A DNA stretch of 64,000 nt from the NCBI RefSeq assembly GCF_047495875.1, contig NC_092463.1, positions 34,847,724-34,911,723 of the forward strand. The letters run 5' to 3'. The position numbers and the translations under genes are program-made. Below the pieces are notes generated by a model. It did not search any database. It was not told the DNA's origin and was given only the letters and a program-made list of their open reading frames with translations. Shown piece by piece: positions 1-10,742 of this stretch; position 1 is the first letter of the stretch; every line of letters begins with the position of its first letter. This stretch comes from Pithys albifrons albifrons (Eukaryota; Chordata; Aves; Passeriformes; Thamnophilidae).

Positions 1-3000
1 TGATACAGAGAGGCAAACAGCATCACTGGGAACCAACCTGCCAGAAACATGCCCCACACATCCCAAGTTACAAAAGTAATTTACAGTGCTCAAACTATTA
101 TAATACTTTCATATCATTACGATGCTTGTCCCCATGAGGTTAGAGTATTTCAAGACAGAACAGACTTTTGATAATCAGGCTGTGGTGAGAAGGCTCTCAC
201 ACACAGCTTCCCAGGGGAATCTCATTTGTTGGACTGACAGGAAGTGAATTTAAGAGGGTTCCCTGCACATGGATATTCATAGGTACTTTTTTTAACTCCT
301 AGCTCTTTATCCACTCAAAGGAGCAAGGAAGGGACCGGTGTGAAAATACCACTCAGTATAGACACATTAAGATGTTAGTAGACCTCCTGGGAATTATTTT
401 ACCTTTAATATTTTGAAATCTTGGCCATCTAGTAGGCAGTAGTTGATTTCAGAGTTTCATTAGATGGAGTTCTGCCACTTAGCAAGGTGACATTACTTGA
501 GTTGAAACTGTAAGAGAGAGAAAGGAGTTAGTGAAGAGTCCCTTCTTTCTTTATGGGGCATGCAGCAGCAGGGCACATATAATTTTATCTGAAGTTATCA
601 GGTCATGGCAACACCTTTCTTTAGCTGTCTATATTGTTCTATTTTCCTGCACGCATTCCATTGCTAGTATCATGTTACAAAGTTTTGTAATTTGGCAGGT
701 CTTGCACCTTTTCCTTTCTTACATGTTCTCTTAGATTGTCTTCTGCCGCAGAGCTGGCCTGGTGAGGACTGCTACTGAATTCCTGGGGTGAGTGGCAGCA
801 GCATCTGAAATGGAGCCTTGGACCTGCTGTCATTCTGCCTGATAAGCTGTTCAATGTGTGCCAGGGGATACCAGCTGTGCCAGGGTATTGATTGAAGTGC
901 CTATGCTTTGGGTAGCCTTATCATAGTAACTCTTTCCCAAGCGTATGCAGTGGGACAGAAGACCTCTGCTGCATTAGACCAAGAGAAGGAGCCATTTGTC
1001 CCAGCACAGAGCTGGATCCTTTATTACTGGCAAGATAGCACATATACTATAGGTGAAAACCCTGTCAAGCCCTTCAATGCCAAAGCTTATCTGATACTCA
1101 TTTGTCTTACACAGAACCTCAATTCTCCTCCAATAATGTTACTAGATGTCTTTATATCATTTTTCCTGATGCATAACACTACTTGGCTCCTACAAAATAC
1201 TGCTGTGTTTTACTCCAGAGCTGTCTGCATCTTAGTAGCAAATGAAAACCTGACACAAACTTAAATGAGGTAGCTAGTTCAGTTGGTTATAAAGGACCTA
1301 CAGAAAATTTGTGTTTATTGCATTCCTAACCTCTTCCTGGAGTTTTCACAGATAGGTCTGTGTATATAAGGAAATGCACAACTTCAGGAAAATACAGTGC
1401 ATTGTAGAGCTATTTTGGACTTCCAGGATTCTGTGCTGTAAAATGCTCTAGAGCCTGATAGATTCCCAGTTATAGGCTATTTTCATTCTTGTATTTTTTC
1501 TGACAGTGAAGCAAGAAAAACATTGATTTCTCAAACAACTGAGCAGTGACCGAGTTTTCTATTTTTATTTCTGTTTTGATACACAAAACCTAGATTTAGA
1601 ATATGTCTGCTAAATCTCTCTACACTGTAAAAAGCAAATGACAAAGATGATTTTAATTCCCCTTGTCTCAGGACAATCCAAGGGACTGGCTCAATCTCTG
1701 TACACATAGCACATACTAGTGATTGCTCCAGTATATGTCCTTTTATAGCATTTCTCTAACAGCACCTTCTCACTTGACTACCTGTCACTCCTTGTTCTCT
1801 AGACAAGGTGCACTGCTGAGAAAAGGAGTATAACATGTGCGACATGAGAATCACAGTGCACCAACGTAGTTTTCAAGGATCTTTAGGGCTAATCAAAGTT
1901 ACAGCTCTCTAATACCAAGGTTATGGAAGCATGCCCCTAAGATGTAAATACAAAATCAAATATCATCTACCCAATATTTTCACTTGTATGCTGGCAAATT
2001 ACTTGCTGGTTTAGAGAGAGAAACAGTTCTTTGAATGGTACTTGCCAGTAGCAAGGGAAGGGTACCTGTGTGTACAGCCACAAGGTTTCTGATTTATCTG
2101 TGCTCTGTACAAGTGCTTGGTTACTTGTCAGAGCTGTAGAGCTGAGGACAGGATAACCCCACGATAAGTGGAGTAAGTAGGGAGGAAAATGATGTATAGG
2201 GATAGTGAAGTATGTAAGGGGCATCAAGGAGAAAAGAATTCATAAAAAGGGGATGTTCTGGTAAAGAAGTTACAGTGTAATGATGGGGAAGACCTTAGTA
2301 GATGTACTATTTTTGGAAGAAGGAAAGGGATCATATTAGAATAATCACAGAGGTCAGGGAAGAAGAGATGGTTTGTATAGACCAAGCATTAAAGCATGAC
2401 TCTTCAGGCGACCTGTTGCCATGTTTGAGATCAAATTAGGTTGGATATAGTATCAGTTTAATTGAGCACATGCATGTAAATACATGTTCAAAAGTACTTT
2501 GCAGAGCTGGACTCCAACACTGTGTAGTGCAGAGAGTTCTCAAATCTTTAAAACCTCCCTAGTGCCATTTGGGAACCACTCAATGCTTTGTTTTGTTCAC
2601 AAATTAACTTTGCTTAAGCACTACTCTCAGCCCCACTGGCAGTTCTTCCCATCTCCAAGTTGCGTAGTACACATGGCATCTTTCTGGGATTCAGGCTTCA
2701 TTCACATGCCACTTGGAAGTACCCTGGCATGTAAATTCATAAGGTGGCATGTAAATTTCTACCTGTTGCTGTGTGGCCATTTGACGCATGAGAATGGTAT
2801 TGAAAAGCGTGTCTTACCCAGTGCTCTTAACTGGGTTAGTATTTGGTGAGGGGTTAGTCTTTGAGCCGGGTTAATCCCGAATTTTCTAGGTCCCAAATCT
2901 GTTCTAATTCTTCTCCAGAACAGATGCCTAACCTAGTTTAGTCCATCTGTTGGGTTGTAAATGGCAGGTTAAATTGCATACCTGAAGCACAGTCATATTT

Positions 3001-4080
3001 GATTTTGCAAACAATCAGTCCTTGGAGGGAGTCAGTTTGCATTCCTCTCTCCATTATGCTGTGTGCTTGGAGGGGTTTGTGTGGGCTATCACGCTTGGCT
3101 CTCACGAGATCCCACATCTAGTAAAGGATAGAGTGTATGACCCCACTCCCAGCCTCTTCTTCCTTATTTCCAGCCTCCCCCCATCATCTGAGAGTTAAAC
3201 TAAAAGCAACATGTATGATGGCAAAGGTCCAAGTTCAAAATGTGTCCGTTATATGTGTTCAGTTCAAAAACAACATATCAAGGCGAGTGCAGTCCTTACA
3301 AGTAGCACCCCTGGGCCTTCTTTTATTCCAAAGCAGAGGTATTTACCCAAGGAAAAGAGGGAAGTGATGGGGTAACAGAGTACACATGTTGTGAAAATAT
3401 GCAGGCAGAGACTGAAGAAAAAATAACATTCTGCCACAAGTAGCTGCCTTGTTCCTCAACTTTTTTTTTTCCTTCAGATTAGAACCAGCCATTTCTTGTG
3501 CTCTTTCAAGCACCTTCTGTGGTTTCCTGACAGCTGGCTGGAGAGGATTTAAATCTGGCTTGAAAAATGGGCCATGGTCATGTTATTTTCAAGAGAGGAA
3601 AAGCAAAAATTACCATAATGGTAAAAATTCACAGGTTTGAATTTGGTGGGTTGTTTATTTTGTAGAAAATCCATGTTGGATATTTTAATATATAACTTTA
3701 GTTAAAATGATTAATAAAGAACAACTATAGAATCAGCTCTTTATTTCTCTTCCCGCTGATTGATTTATAATGGCAAGCAATATTTCGAGTGGAGTTGCAG
3801 CATATCCTTTTTCGCTGGACTGTGAGAGGAAAAGTTCATCTTCACAAAAGAGCATGCTGAGGTTTTCTGAAAGTATTGTCTGTTTGTTTGTTTTTTAAGT
3901 ATACAATAACACTTCTCTTGCAAAAGCTGTTTCATTAACAGAAAGATAAGTCTGAGCAACAGCCTGCAGCCTGGTATTCTTGCTCTCAGCTGTCCTGAGC
4001 CTGAACTGAAAATACTGATACATTCCCAGCTTTATGTTCAAACAGATAGTTTCTGTTAGGAGTTATAAACCCTTCTAGTC
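1..4080. other. unique sequence, no gene recognised
   Basis: Only short unconnected ORFs (the longest about 120 codons, on both strands) are present, and none resembles a protein family I know. Base composition is ordinary and AT-rich, and no clear transposon is visible. A T-run followed by TTCCTTCAG near 3461-3477 looks like a splice acceptor, but no credible exon follows it. It may be intron or intergenic sequence; the sequence alone cannot decide. Confidence 0.6.
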
Positions 4081-4082
4081 TT

Positions 4083-4100
4083 TTGTTCTTTTGTGAACAA
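4083..4100. repeat. small inverted repeat (6-bp arms)
   Basis: TTGTTC at 4083-4088 and GAACAA at 4095-4100 are perfect reverse complements separated by six bases. It ends one base before the 30-bp palindrome at 4102, so two hairpin-capable units stand next to each other. Confidence 0.85.
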
Positions 4101-4101
4101 G

Positions 4102-4131
4102 TTCTCTTTTTAAAATATTTTAAAAAGAGAA
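4102..4131. repeat. perfect 30-bp AT-rich palindrome
   Basis: All 15 base pairs match. The left arm starts TTCTCTTTTTAAAAT and the right arm is its exact reverse complement with no spacer. Pairing stops at the next base on each side (G at 4101, T at 4132). The sequence can extrude as a cruciform or fold as a hairpin in RNA. No terminal inverted repeat of a named transposon family was recognised. Its function, if any, is unknown. Confidence 0.95.
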
Positions 4132-4814
4132 TATTGAGTTCTCAGTAGTGCTAACCTATTTGACCTGCATGTTAGGGCTCGAGGCTTCTTCTTGGGAACA
4201 GGGTTTGCTACCCCTGCAGCCAAAGGACACAGCCCAGAAAGACAGTCCTGTCAACCTGGTTTAAGGAGAGAAAGCAGAAGCAGAGCAAGAGGTACAAGAG
4301 AAAAATGTCAGCAGGAGGCAGCAAGTAGAGAAGGTCAACTATCATGCCCTGCTACATGGGGAGAGTCAAGAAAAGAAGGCAGTGGCAGAGCACAACTGAG
4401 ACATGTACAGCATCATGGGGTGTGGTGAGACTGAATGAGTAGAGAACTGGAACCATGTCAGCTGACCAAGGCATACTCTGCACCAGCAACTCTGCATCCT
4501 CCAGGATGTCTTTCAGAGCATCTTTCTTCTCTTACCTTTAATAGTGTGTTACAATCCCTTCTGCAGGAGAGCTAGAATGGGGTCAGAGGAAAGTATTGTC
4601 AGCATTGTCCAGTCCATCCACAACACTTCTAGAGACTCATTTAAGGGCAATTTTAAGAAGGGTGATTTTGCATTATGAACAGACATGCTCCAAGCACTGG
4701 CATGGAAGCCCATTCCATATAGCCTATATTCACTGAATAAAGGGATTTTTGATGTGTAACTGAGATAAAAGTAGTCATCAATTCTTACTTACAGCTAACT
4801 CCTTTAGAGTGTGG
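4132..4814. other. unique sequence, no gene recognised
   Basis: An open frame of 78 codons at 4192-4428 is rich in Arg, Glu and Gln and begins inside ordinary DNA without a recognisable family. I treat it as chance. Nothing else stands out. Confidence 0.55.
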
Positions 4815-5015
4815 ATAAGCAGCACAATCTAATGGGTAGAAGGTGTTGATGGAAGCTTGGAGCTCCTTTCTAATGTTTACTCAGCTCTGGACTTGTTGAG
4901 TGACAATGGGTAACATCGGTGCGCAGTTTCAGCCAGTAGTTAGTAATGTTGAACTACTTTGTGAAAATGTGTGGGATAATTAGTTAGCATCTGCAAAATG
5001 TTTTGAAGGTATCAA
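4815..5015 (+). mobile_element. MIR-like SINE relic
   Basis: From memory of the MIR (CORE-SINE) consensus, the blocks appear in the right order: a tRNA-like start (AGCACAATCTAATGGGTAGA), then a CTCAGCTCTGGACTTG segment, TGAGTGACAATGGGTAA, a GTGCGCAGTTTCAG segment, and a 3' part with GGATAATTAGTTAGCATCTG and AAAATGTTTTGAAGG. It is heavily diverged with small gaps, as expected of an ancient amniote insertion. The order of several blocks makes chance unlikely, but no alignment was run. Confidence 0.6.
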
Positions 5016-5594
5016 TTTCCTTATTTCTGGTGGTTGTTTGTGACAGTGCATCATTCAGTGTGGTTTAAGAGAGATCTGTTAAATCCCCTAAACAGATGAA
5101 TGTGTCTCTTCACGTGCCCTCATGTCCATGCTACAAATTATAAAAGCCAACCAATAAGTCAAATTTTCTCATCACATCATTGAGTTGAACTGATTTTTAT
5201 GAAGCTATGCCCATCACTAAAGATTTGGCGTACTAGGTCGAATGTCTTTATAAACAAAATTTATAATACAAAATTTATCAATTGAGAGGGTCTGCTGTCT
5301 TAACCTATGTCTGTTTTCATTAGGGGTTTCTGCACAAAAAACATTGTGCAAGAGTATGTTTTATAGTCATTGTAGAATGAGCCCTTTCAGTGGTGTTAAT
5401 GCTCCCACATTCACACCAGAAAGTTGACTTGGCTTCTGAAAGTAGTACTGAGTGCCAAACCAGATTACTCCTACAGTGTAACTAGTTTTCACCTGTTTTT
5501 GTGTATGAAACATTAATGAAAGAATTCTTCTTGGAATAATTTAATAGTTAGAGGAAGGTAGTGCTATTCATGGCTTTGCTGGGCAGTAGACTAG
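5016..5594. other. unique sequence between two MIR-like relics
   Basis: AT-rich with no ORF of note and no recognised element. Confidence 0.55.
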
Positions 5595-5780
5595 GTACAT
5601 TCAGGGATTGTTTGCAAATCACAGCAAACCACTTTAACTGTCTGTAAAGAAACTTCCCTGTCAGAAAAATGGGTGTAAGAGTATTACCACTTGTGCCAGT
5701 TCCACCAATTTTCAGGCTTTGTTACTCATTATATGTAATGTTTAATGTTTCAAATCACTAGCTATTCTTATTATAGCACC
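5595..5780 (+). mobile_element. MIR-like SINE relic
   Basis: The central segment around 5650-5692 (TTCCCTGTCAGAAAAATGGG followed by TGTAAGAGTATTACC) matches the MIR block that normally reads as a CAGTTTCCCC / ATCTGTAAAATGGG / TAATAATAGTACCTACC series. It is preceded by a CAAATCACAG-like block and followed by a CAAATCACTAGC...TATAGCACC 3' end. It has the same orientation as the copy at 4815 and is similarly diverged. The call rests on remembered consensus, not alignment. Confidence 0.55.
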
Positions 5781-6554
5781 ATTTTTAAAAAAAAAGTCTC
5801 TCTTATTTTCTGGTTTTGGTATGATAGACTATCGTAGCAATAGTCCTGTTTTTCATATGACATATTGTACTTACTATTGTTTAAAATCACCATTAGAACA
5901 CTTGACAATAACATTTTCTTTCTGAACTGACTTGTATTTTTTCCAGCACTGATTTTTTTTTCCTTTCCTGTTTATCTAAAGTAACTGAACGAAAAGGACA
6001 CATTGCGTCAAGGCTGATAGGACAAGAATTAGACCTACTGTTTGGGCTTCCTTTCTCTTCCCGCATGCTCAAAGCCGGCTTTGCTCCATTCTTTGGGGCA
6101 GGCAGGATATTGAGATTTACAAGGCCTCTACTCTTTCAAGTATTGGGAGACCATGGTTCTTTCTAATTTCTTTACAAAGCCTGAGGAAAACAGGTGCAGT
6201 GGTCATGAGGATAGAGAGCTTCATATTCCCCACATTTCAGGTAGTGTGTTACCCTGGGAATAGTAGTAAAGGAATACAAAGTTTGCTGTGATTTGGTGCT
6301 TGGGATTGGTTACAGTTTAAAACTTGGTCTGGGCTTACTCCAGAGCCAAGTTCTGAAGTGATTTAGCCCTGCTGCATACATGTTTACTTGTGTGGGTATG
6401 GACATAATGAGAGAATTTGCCCTCAATTTGCAAAGGATTTATTAAACAGGGAAAAACCATGGTTTAATTTAAATAAATGTAACAGGTTTACTGGAACCTG
6501 TACCACACCCACGTTAGTCCTCTGTTAGCGCTGTGTTTCACTAAGTGCTTACAC
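5781..6554. other. unique sequence, no gene recognised
   Basis: AT-rich sequence with short homopolymer runs. No frame, repeat or RNA gene is recognised. Confidence 0.55.
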
Positions 6555-6850
6555 ATGGGTTTGCAATAGTTTAAGTAAATTGGATATAAACTGTGCATTT
6601 ACCTAAAGCAGTGTAATTTCCCTGTGTAAACAAGAGCAAAATCAAAACCTGTGAACAAGCCCCTTTCCTTCAGATGCAGCTGGAAGGTGTCACTGTGCCC
6701 AGTTACCACAGTCCTCTGTTGGCCATTTTCAACTGCTTGGCCGTGGATGGGGTTTGTGTCTACACTCCCCAGTATGTTTTGGGGTGCAGTGTAAAGGTGC
6801 ATTAGCTCAAACCACTTGTTTAAACTGATGTGACAAATCCTGCCTGGAAG
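6555..6850. mobile_element. possible relic of an old non-autonomous DNA transposon
   Basis: The stretch 6562-6633 (TTTAAGTAAATTGG, then ACCTAAAGCAGTGTAA, then CCCTGTGTAAACAAG) recalls amniote hAT-type repeats whose ends carry alternating AAACTGG/AGTGTAA words and a GTGTAGACAAGG terminus. An opposing TGTGTCTACACT lies at about 6755-6766. No target-site duplication or full terminal repeat could be fixed, so both the boundaries and the class are uncertain. A minus-strand open frame of 138 codons (6599-7015) overlaps it and looks incidental. Confidence 0.3.
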
Positions 6851-8630
6851 CTGCCTCTGCCAGCTGCTGGGGAAACAGCAACCCTGAGCAGGGTAGCAGA
6901 GAGAGGCAGCTGGAGGGCAGCAGTCTCTCAAACTAGCACAGCTGTTTGCTGAGTGAACATCTGCCCATTGGCTAACTTGCACACAAACTGAATTCTCTTC
7001 AGTCAGCTTATTCACACTTAACCCCTTACTAAAGACTTCAAAATTGATTTAATTTACGAGTCAAGGAGCATCAGCTTCTATTCACTGCTGTGCCAATATT
7101 CAAGCTGTCAGACATCATGAGATTTGTCTACTGTAAATTGTTTGCATTTCCCAGTTAGTGCAGAATATTCAAGAGAGCAGGTTTCAGTTGAAAATCCAAA
7201 GGGACTCCACTTGCCATTTCTCTTTGGGGTTTCTTTACTGTCTGTAATTCTAACTCTAGAATATTTTTGCACTGCAACTTTTCAGTTTCACTCTTTGCTT
7301 GATTTCCCATTGTTGACCAAAAGCAGCCTGCTTTCTTTCTACTATCTTCAGTGGAAGTGAGGCAGTGTCCAGTTACCGCTGTGATAACCAGAGAAAATCT
7401 TTTATAAATAACTGAGAAAGCACTTTAGGATTAAGAAGGAACATGTAGGAGCTCATGTGCTACATTCAGTAGTGACTGAAAAGTGGATCAAATAATTTCT
7501 TTCTGTGTTTTCCCTGGGTTTAGCTCCATAGCAGTTTAAACTGTTCCGTCTGCTGTGCTCCTACTCACTCAGCTCCCAGCTATGTGTTCCTCACTCCTTC
7601 TGTTGCTCTGGTACCAGCACTTTCCTGACCTGAATAGTTGCATGAACTGGCTTAAACTGGCTGAAGAACAATTCTGGAGAATGTTTTTAGGCCACTTAGC
7701 TGAGACTGGTTGAATGTGCCATGGAACTGCATCTTTAGTTCATTCATCAGTTCTTCTAAGCTTTCCAGTTATGTAAGAGAGTGCTGGCTGCTGCTGCTGT
7801 TTCCAGGACAATTTCTGAATTTGGGGGCCTGTGTTTCATAGCTGACTTACCAATGCAATTTCCCATGCAGCCAGGACCTTCCATAAAGATAAAGTAATAT
7901 ATATTCTTAAAACCACTGACAAGAGTGTCCTAAGTTAATCAGGCAATCCTGGTTTGTTTTTGCTGTTTTCTCTATCTCTCAAGTAATCCCTGGCAAAGGA
8001 GGATGATAAGGAGTTACTGGATGGCTGTGTTTGTAAGCACACAAGCACGCACGACTACACCTGCAATACCAGAAAGCATTTACAACAAAGGTATTGCAGA
8101 CACATGAAAGCCCAGGCAGGCAGTGACCTCCAAAGGAAGTCCACAGATTAAAAACAGTGCAGATGTAGGCATGGAATTGCCTCTGTTATCCATGGAGCAG
8201 GAAGCATCTGGGTATATCAAAGTGTTCTAAGTGATCTGTTAAGGAGTTTAAGGTTATTTTCAATGTGTTTGGTCATTTGAACCTTTGGCATTGCTGTCAC
8301 CTTATTGTTGATGGACATGCGGAGCTAGTCCCACCATGATTGTTGCGATTGTCTTATACCTTCCATTATAAAATACCATTTTCATCTAATTATACTTTAC
8401 CCCACAGCATTTGAGCCAAAAATGCTTATATAAGGAACTTGTGTCTGGATGGGTTTGTTGGAAAGTTTCTTCAAAATGTTTGTATAGAGTTAGGAAGAAA
8501 GTAGTTGCCCTACAAGTGTTGAAAGCAATTCTTCTAAGAACCTCTGTGGTCTCCATTTTTCACTATAGTTAGCATTTATTGATGGATGAATGAGGTGTTA
8601 GGAGAAATAAAGGGAAAGAAGTTTTATTTT
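6851..8630. other. unique sequence, no gene recognised
   Basis: No ORF with a recognisable family. A CACACAAGCACGCACGAC segment near 8038-8055 is mildly repetitive. The region ends at the 3' tail of the CR1 element. Confidence 0.55.
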
Positions 8631-8660
8631 AGAATCATAGATTCATAGAATCATAGAATC
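8631..8660 (-). repeat. CR1 3'-terminal octamer repeats
   Basis: On the plus strand this reads as repeated CATAGAATC/CATAGATT words, the reverse complement of the (ATTCTRTG)n tail. In the CR1 family the 3' UTR and this tail are recognised by the element's own reverse transcriptase to prime cDNA synthesis. It marks the exact 3' end of the insertion. Confidence 0.9.
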
Positions 8661-8725
8661 GATTGGGTTGGAAAAGACCTCCAAGATCATCGAGTCCAAC
8701 CCTTGGTCCAACTCTAGTCCATTTA

Positions 8726-10693
8726 CTAGATCATGGCACCCAGCGCCACGTCCAATCTGTGTTTAAAAATCTCTAGGGATGGTGAATCCACCACCTCTCT
8801 GTGCAGCCCATTCCAATGCCTGATTACTCTCTCTGTAAAGAATTTTTTTCTGATATCCAACTTAAATTTCCCCTGGCAGAGCTTACGCCCGTGCCCCCTT
8901 GTCCTATTGCTGAGTGCCTGGGAGAAGAGACCAACCCCCACCTGGCTATAACTTCCCTTCAGGTAGTTATAGACAGTGATGAGGTCACCTCTGAGCCTCC
9001 TCTTCTCCAGGCTAAACAACCCCAGCTCCCTCAGCCTCTCCCCATAGGGCTTGTGCTCCAGTCCCTTCACCAGCCTTGTTGCTCTTCTCTGGACCCGCTC
9101 CAGCACCTCAATATCCTTTCTGAACTGAGGGGCCCAGAACTGAACACAGTACTCAAGGTGTGGCCTCACCAATGCAGAGTACAGGGGAAGGATCACTTCC
9201 CTGGTCCTGCTGGCCATGCTATTTTTGATACAGGACAGGATCCCATTGGCCTTCTTGGCCACCTGGGCACACTGTTGACTCATGTTGAGCTTCCTGTCAA
9301 TTAGTACTCCAAGGTCCCTTTCTGCCTGGCTGCTCTCCAGCCACTCTGTGCCCAGCCTGTAGCGCTGCAGGGGGTTGTTGTGGCCAAAGTGCAGGACCCG
9401 GCACTTGGCCTTGTTGAACTTCATCCCATTGGAATCAGCCCATCTCTCAAGTCTATCCAGATCCCTCTGCAGAGCCCTCCTGCCTTCCAGCAGATCGACA
9501 CTCCCTCCCAGCTTGGTGTCATCAGCAAATTTGCTGATGATGGACTCAATCCCCTCATCTAAATCATCAATAAAGATGTTAAACAGGACTGGACCCAACA
9601 CAGACCCCTGGGGAACACCACTGGTGACTGGCCGCCAGCTGGATGCAGCTCCGTTCACCAGCACTCTCTGGGCCCGACCCTCCAGACAGCTCTTAATCCA
9701 GGAGAGAGTACACTTGTCCAGGCCATGGGCTACCAGTTTTTCCAGGAGTATATTATGGGAGACAGTGTCAAAGGCCTTGCTGAAGTCCAGATAGACCACA
9801 TCCACAGCCTTCCTCTCATCCACCAGGTGGGTCACCTGATCATAAAAAGAGATCAGGTTGGTCAGACAGGACCTGCCCCTCCTAAATCCATGCTGGCTGG
9901 GTCTAATCCCTTGTCCATCCTGAAGGTGCTGTGTGATTGCACTCAGGATGAACTGCTCCATAACCCTGCCAGGCACGGAGGTCAGGCTGACAGGCCTGTA
10001 GTTGCCAGGGTCCTGCTTGCAGCCCTTTTTGTGGCTTGGGGTGACATTGGCCAACCTCCAATCATCTGGGACCTCCCCAGAGAGCCAGGACTGTTGGAAG
10101 ATGATGGAGAGCGGTTTGGCAAGCTCTTCTGCCAGCTCCTTCATCACCCTGGGATGGATCCCATCTGGTCCCATAGACTTGTTAGGATCCAGCTGGCTCA
10201 GTAAGTCGGTCACTATTTCCTCCTGAAATACAGGAGGTGTATTCAGCTCCCTCTCCCTGTCTACCAGTTCCAGAGGCCAGTTGTCTTGAGGACCACCTGT
10301 CTTACTGGTGAAAACTGAGGCAAAGTAGGTGTTAAGTACCTCAGCCTTCTCCTCATCTTCCTTAACTATATTTCCCTCCAAGTCCAACAGAGAATGGAGG
10401 TTTTCCTTGCCCCTCCTTTTGTTATTAATGTATTTATAAAAGGACTTTTTGTTATCCATAACTGAAATAGCCAAATTTACTTCAAATTCCACTTTTCTTT
10501 CCCTAATTTTTTTCCTGCATGACCTAGCTCTATCTGTAAATTCTTCGTAAGTAGCCAGCCCTTTTTTCCATAGTCTGTAAACTTTCTTTTTATCCCTGAT
10601 TTCTTGCAGAATCTCCCTATTTAACCAAGCTGGCCGTCTTCCCCTCTGGCTGGCCTTTCGGCACACTGGGACAGCCTGTTGCTGTGCACTCAA
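8726..10693 (-). CDS. CR1 ORF2 segment: reverse transcriptase, 655 codons open
   Basis: Encodes the reverse transcriptase part of CR1 ORF2p, which copies the element's RNA at a nicked chromosomal site. Visible motifs are RPAWLNRE at about 20-27, the NYRPVSLT block at 231-238, [14 protein letters not shown] at 301-314 (first catalytic Asp), [11 protein letters not shown] at 358-368 and FADD at 389-392 (catalytic Asp pair). The thumb/C-terminal CR1 region follows, with [14 protein letters not shown] at 503-516, [11 protein letters not shown] at 561-571 and [12 protein letters not shown] at 637-648. All catalytic residues I can check are present and no internal stop occurs. The first codon listed is TTG and is not a true start: the frame continues upstream without a stop to the frameshift at 10760-10767, and the natural protein begins far upstream with the endonuclease. 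It is therefore a fragment of a broken ORF2, not a functional host gene. Confidence 0.93.
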   Translation of the reverse strand: MSAQQQAVPVCRKASQRGRRPAWLNREILQEIRDKKKVYRLWKKGLATYEEFTDRARSCRKKIRERKVEFEVNLAISVMDNKKSFYKYINNKRRGKENLHSLLDLEGNIVKEDEEKAEVLNTYFASVFTSKTGGPQDNWPLELVDRERELNTPPVFQEEIVTDLLSQLDPNKSMGPDGIHPRVMKELAEELAKPLSIIFQQSWLSGEVPDDWRLANVTPSHKKGCKQDPGNYRPVSLTSVPGRVMEQFILSAITQHLQDGQGIRPSQHGFRRGRSCLTNLISFYDQVTHLVDERKAVDVVYLDFSKAFDTVSHNILLEKLVAHGLDKCTLSWIKSCLEGRAQRVLVNGAASSWRPVTSGVPQGSVLGPVLFNIFIDDLDEGIESIISKFADDTKLGGSVDLLEGRRALQRDLDRLERWADSNGMKFNKAKCRVLHFGHNNPLQRYRLGTEWLESSQAERDLGVLIDRKLNMSQQCAQVAKKANGILSCIKNSMASRTREVILPLYSALVRPHLEYCVQFWAPQFRKDIEVLERVQRRATRLVKGLEHKPYGERLRELGLFSLEKRRLRGDLITVYNYLKGSYSQVGVGLFSQALSNRTRGHGRKLCQGKFKLDIRKKFFTERVIRHWNGLHREVVDSPSLEIFKHRLDVALGAMI

Positions 10694-10742
10694 AATTTCC
10701 TTCTTAAAACATGTCCATCCCTCCTGGACCCCCTTGCCTTTA

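Noticed and set aside
6599..7015. 138-codon minus-strand ORF
   Set aside because: No recognised domain, and it overlaps a possible old transposon relic; likely chance.
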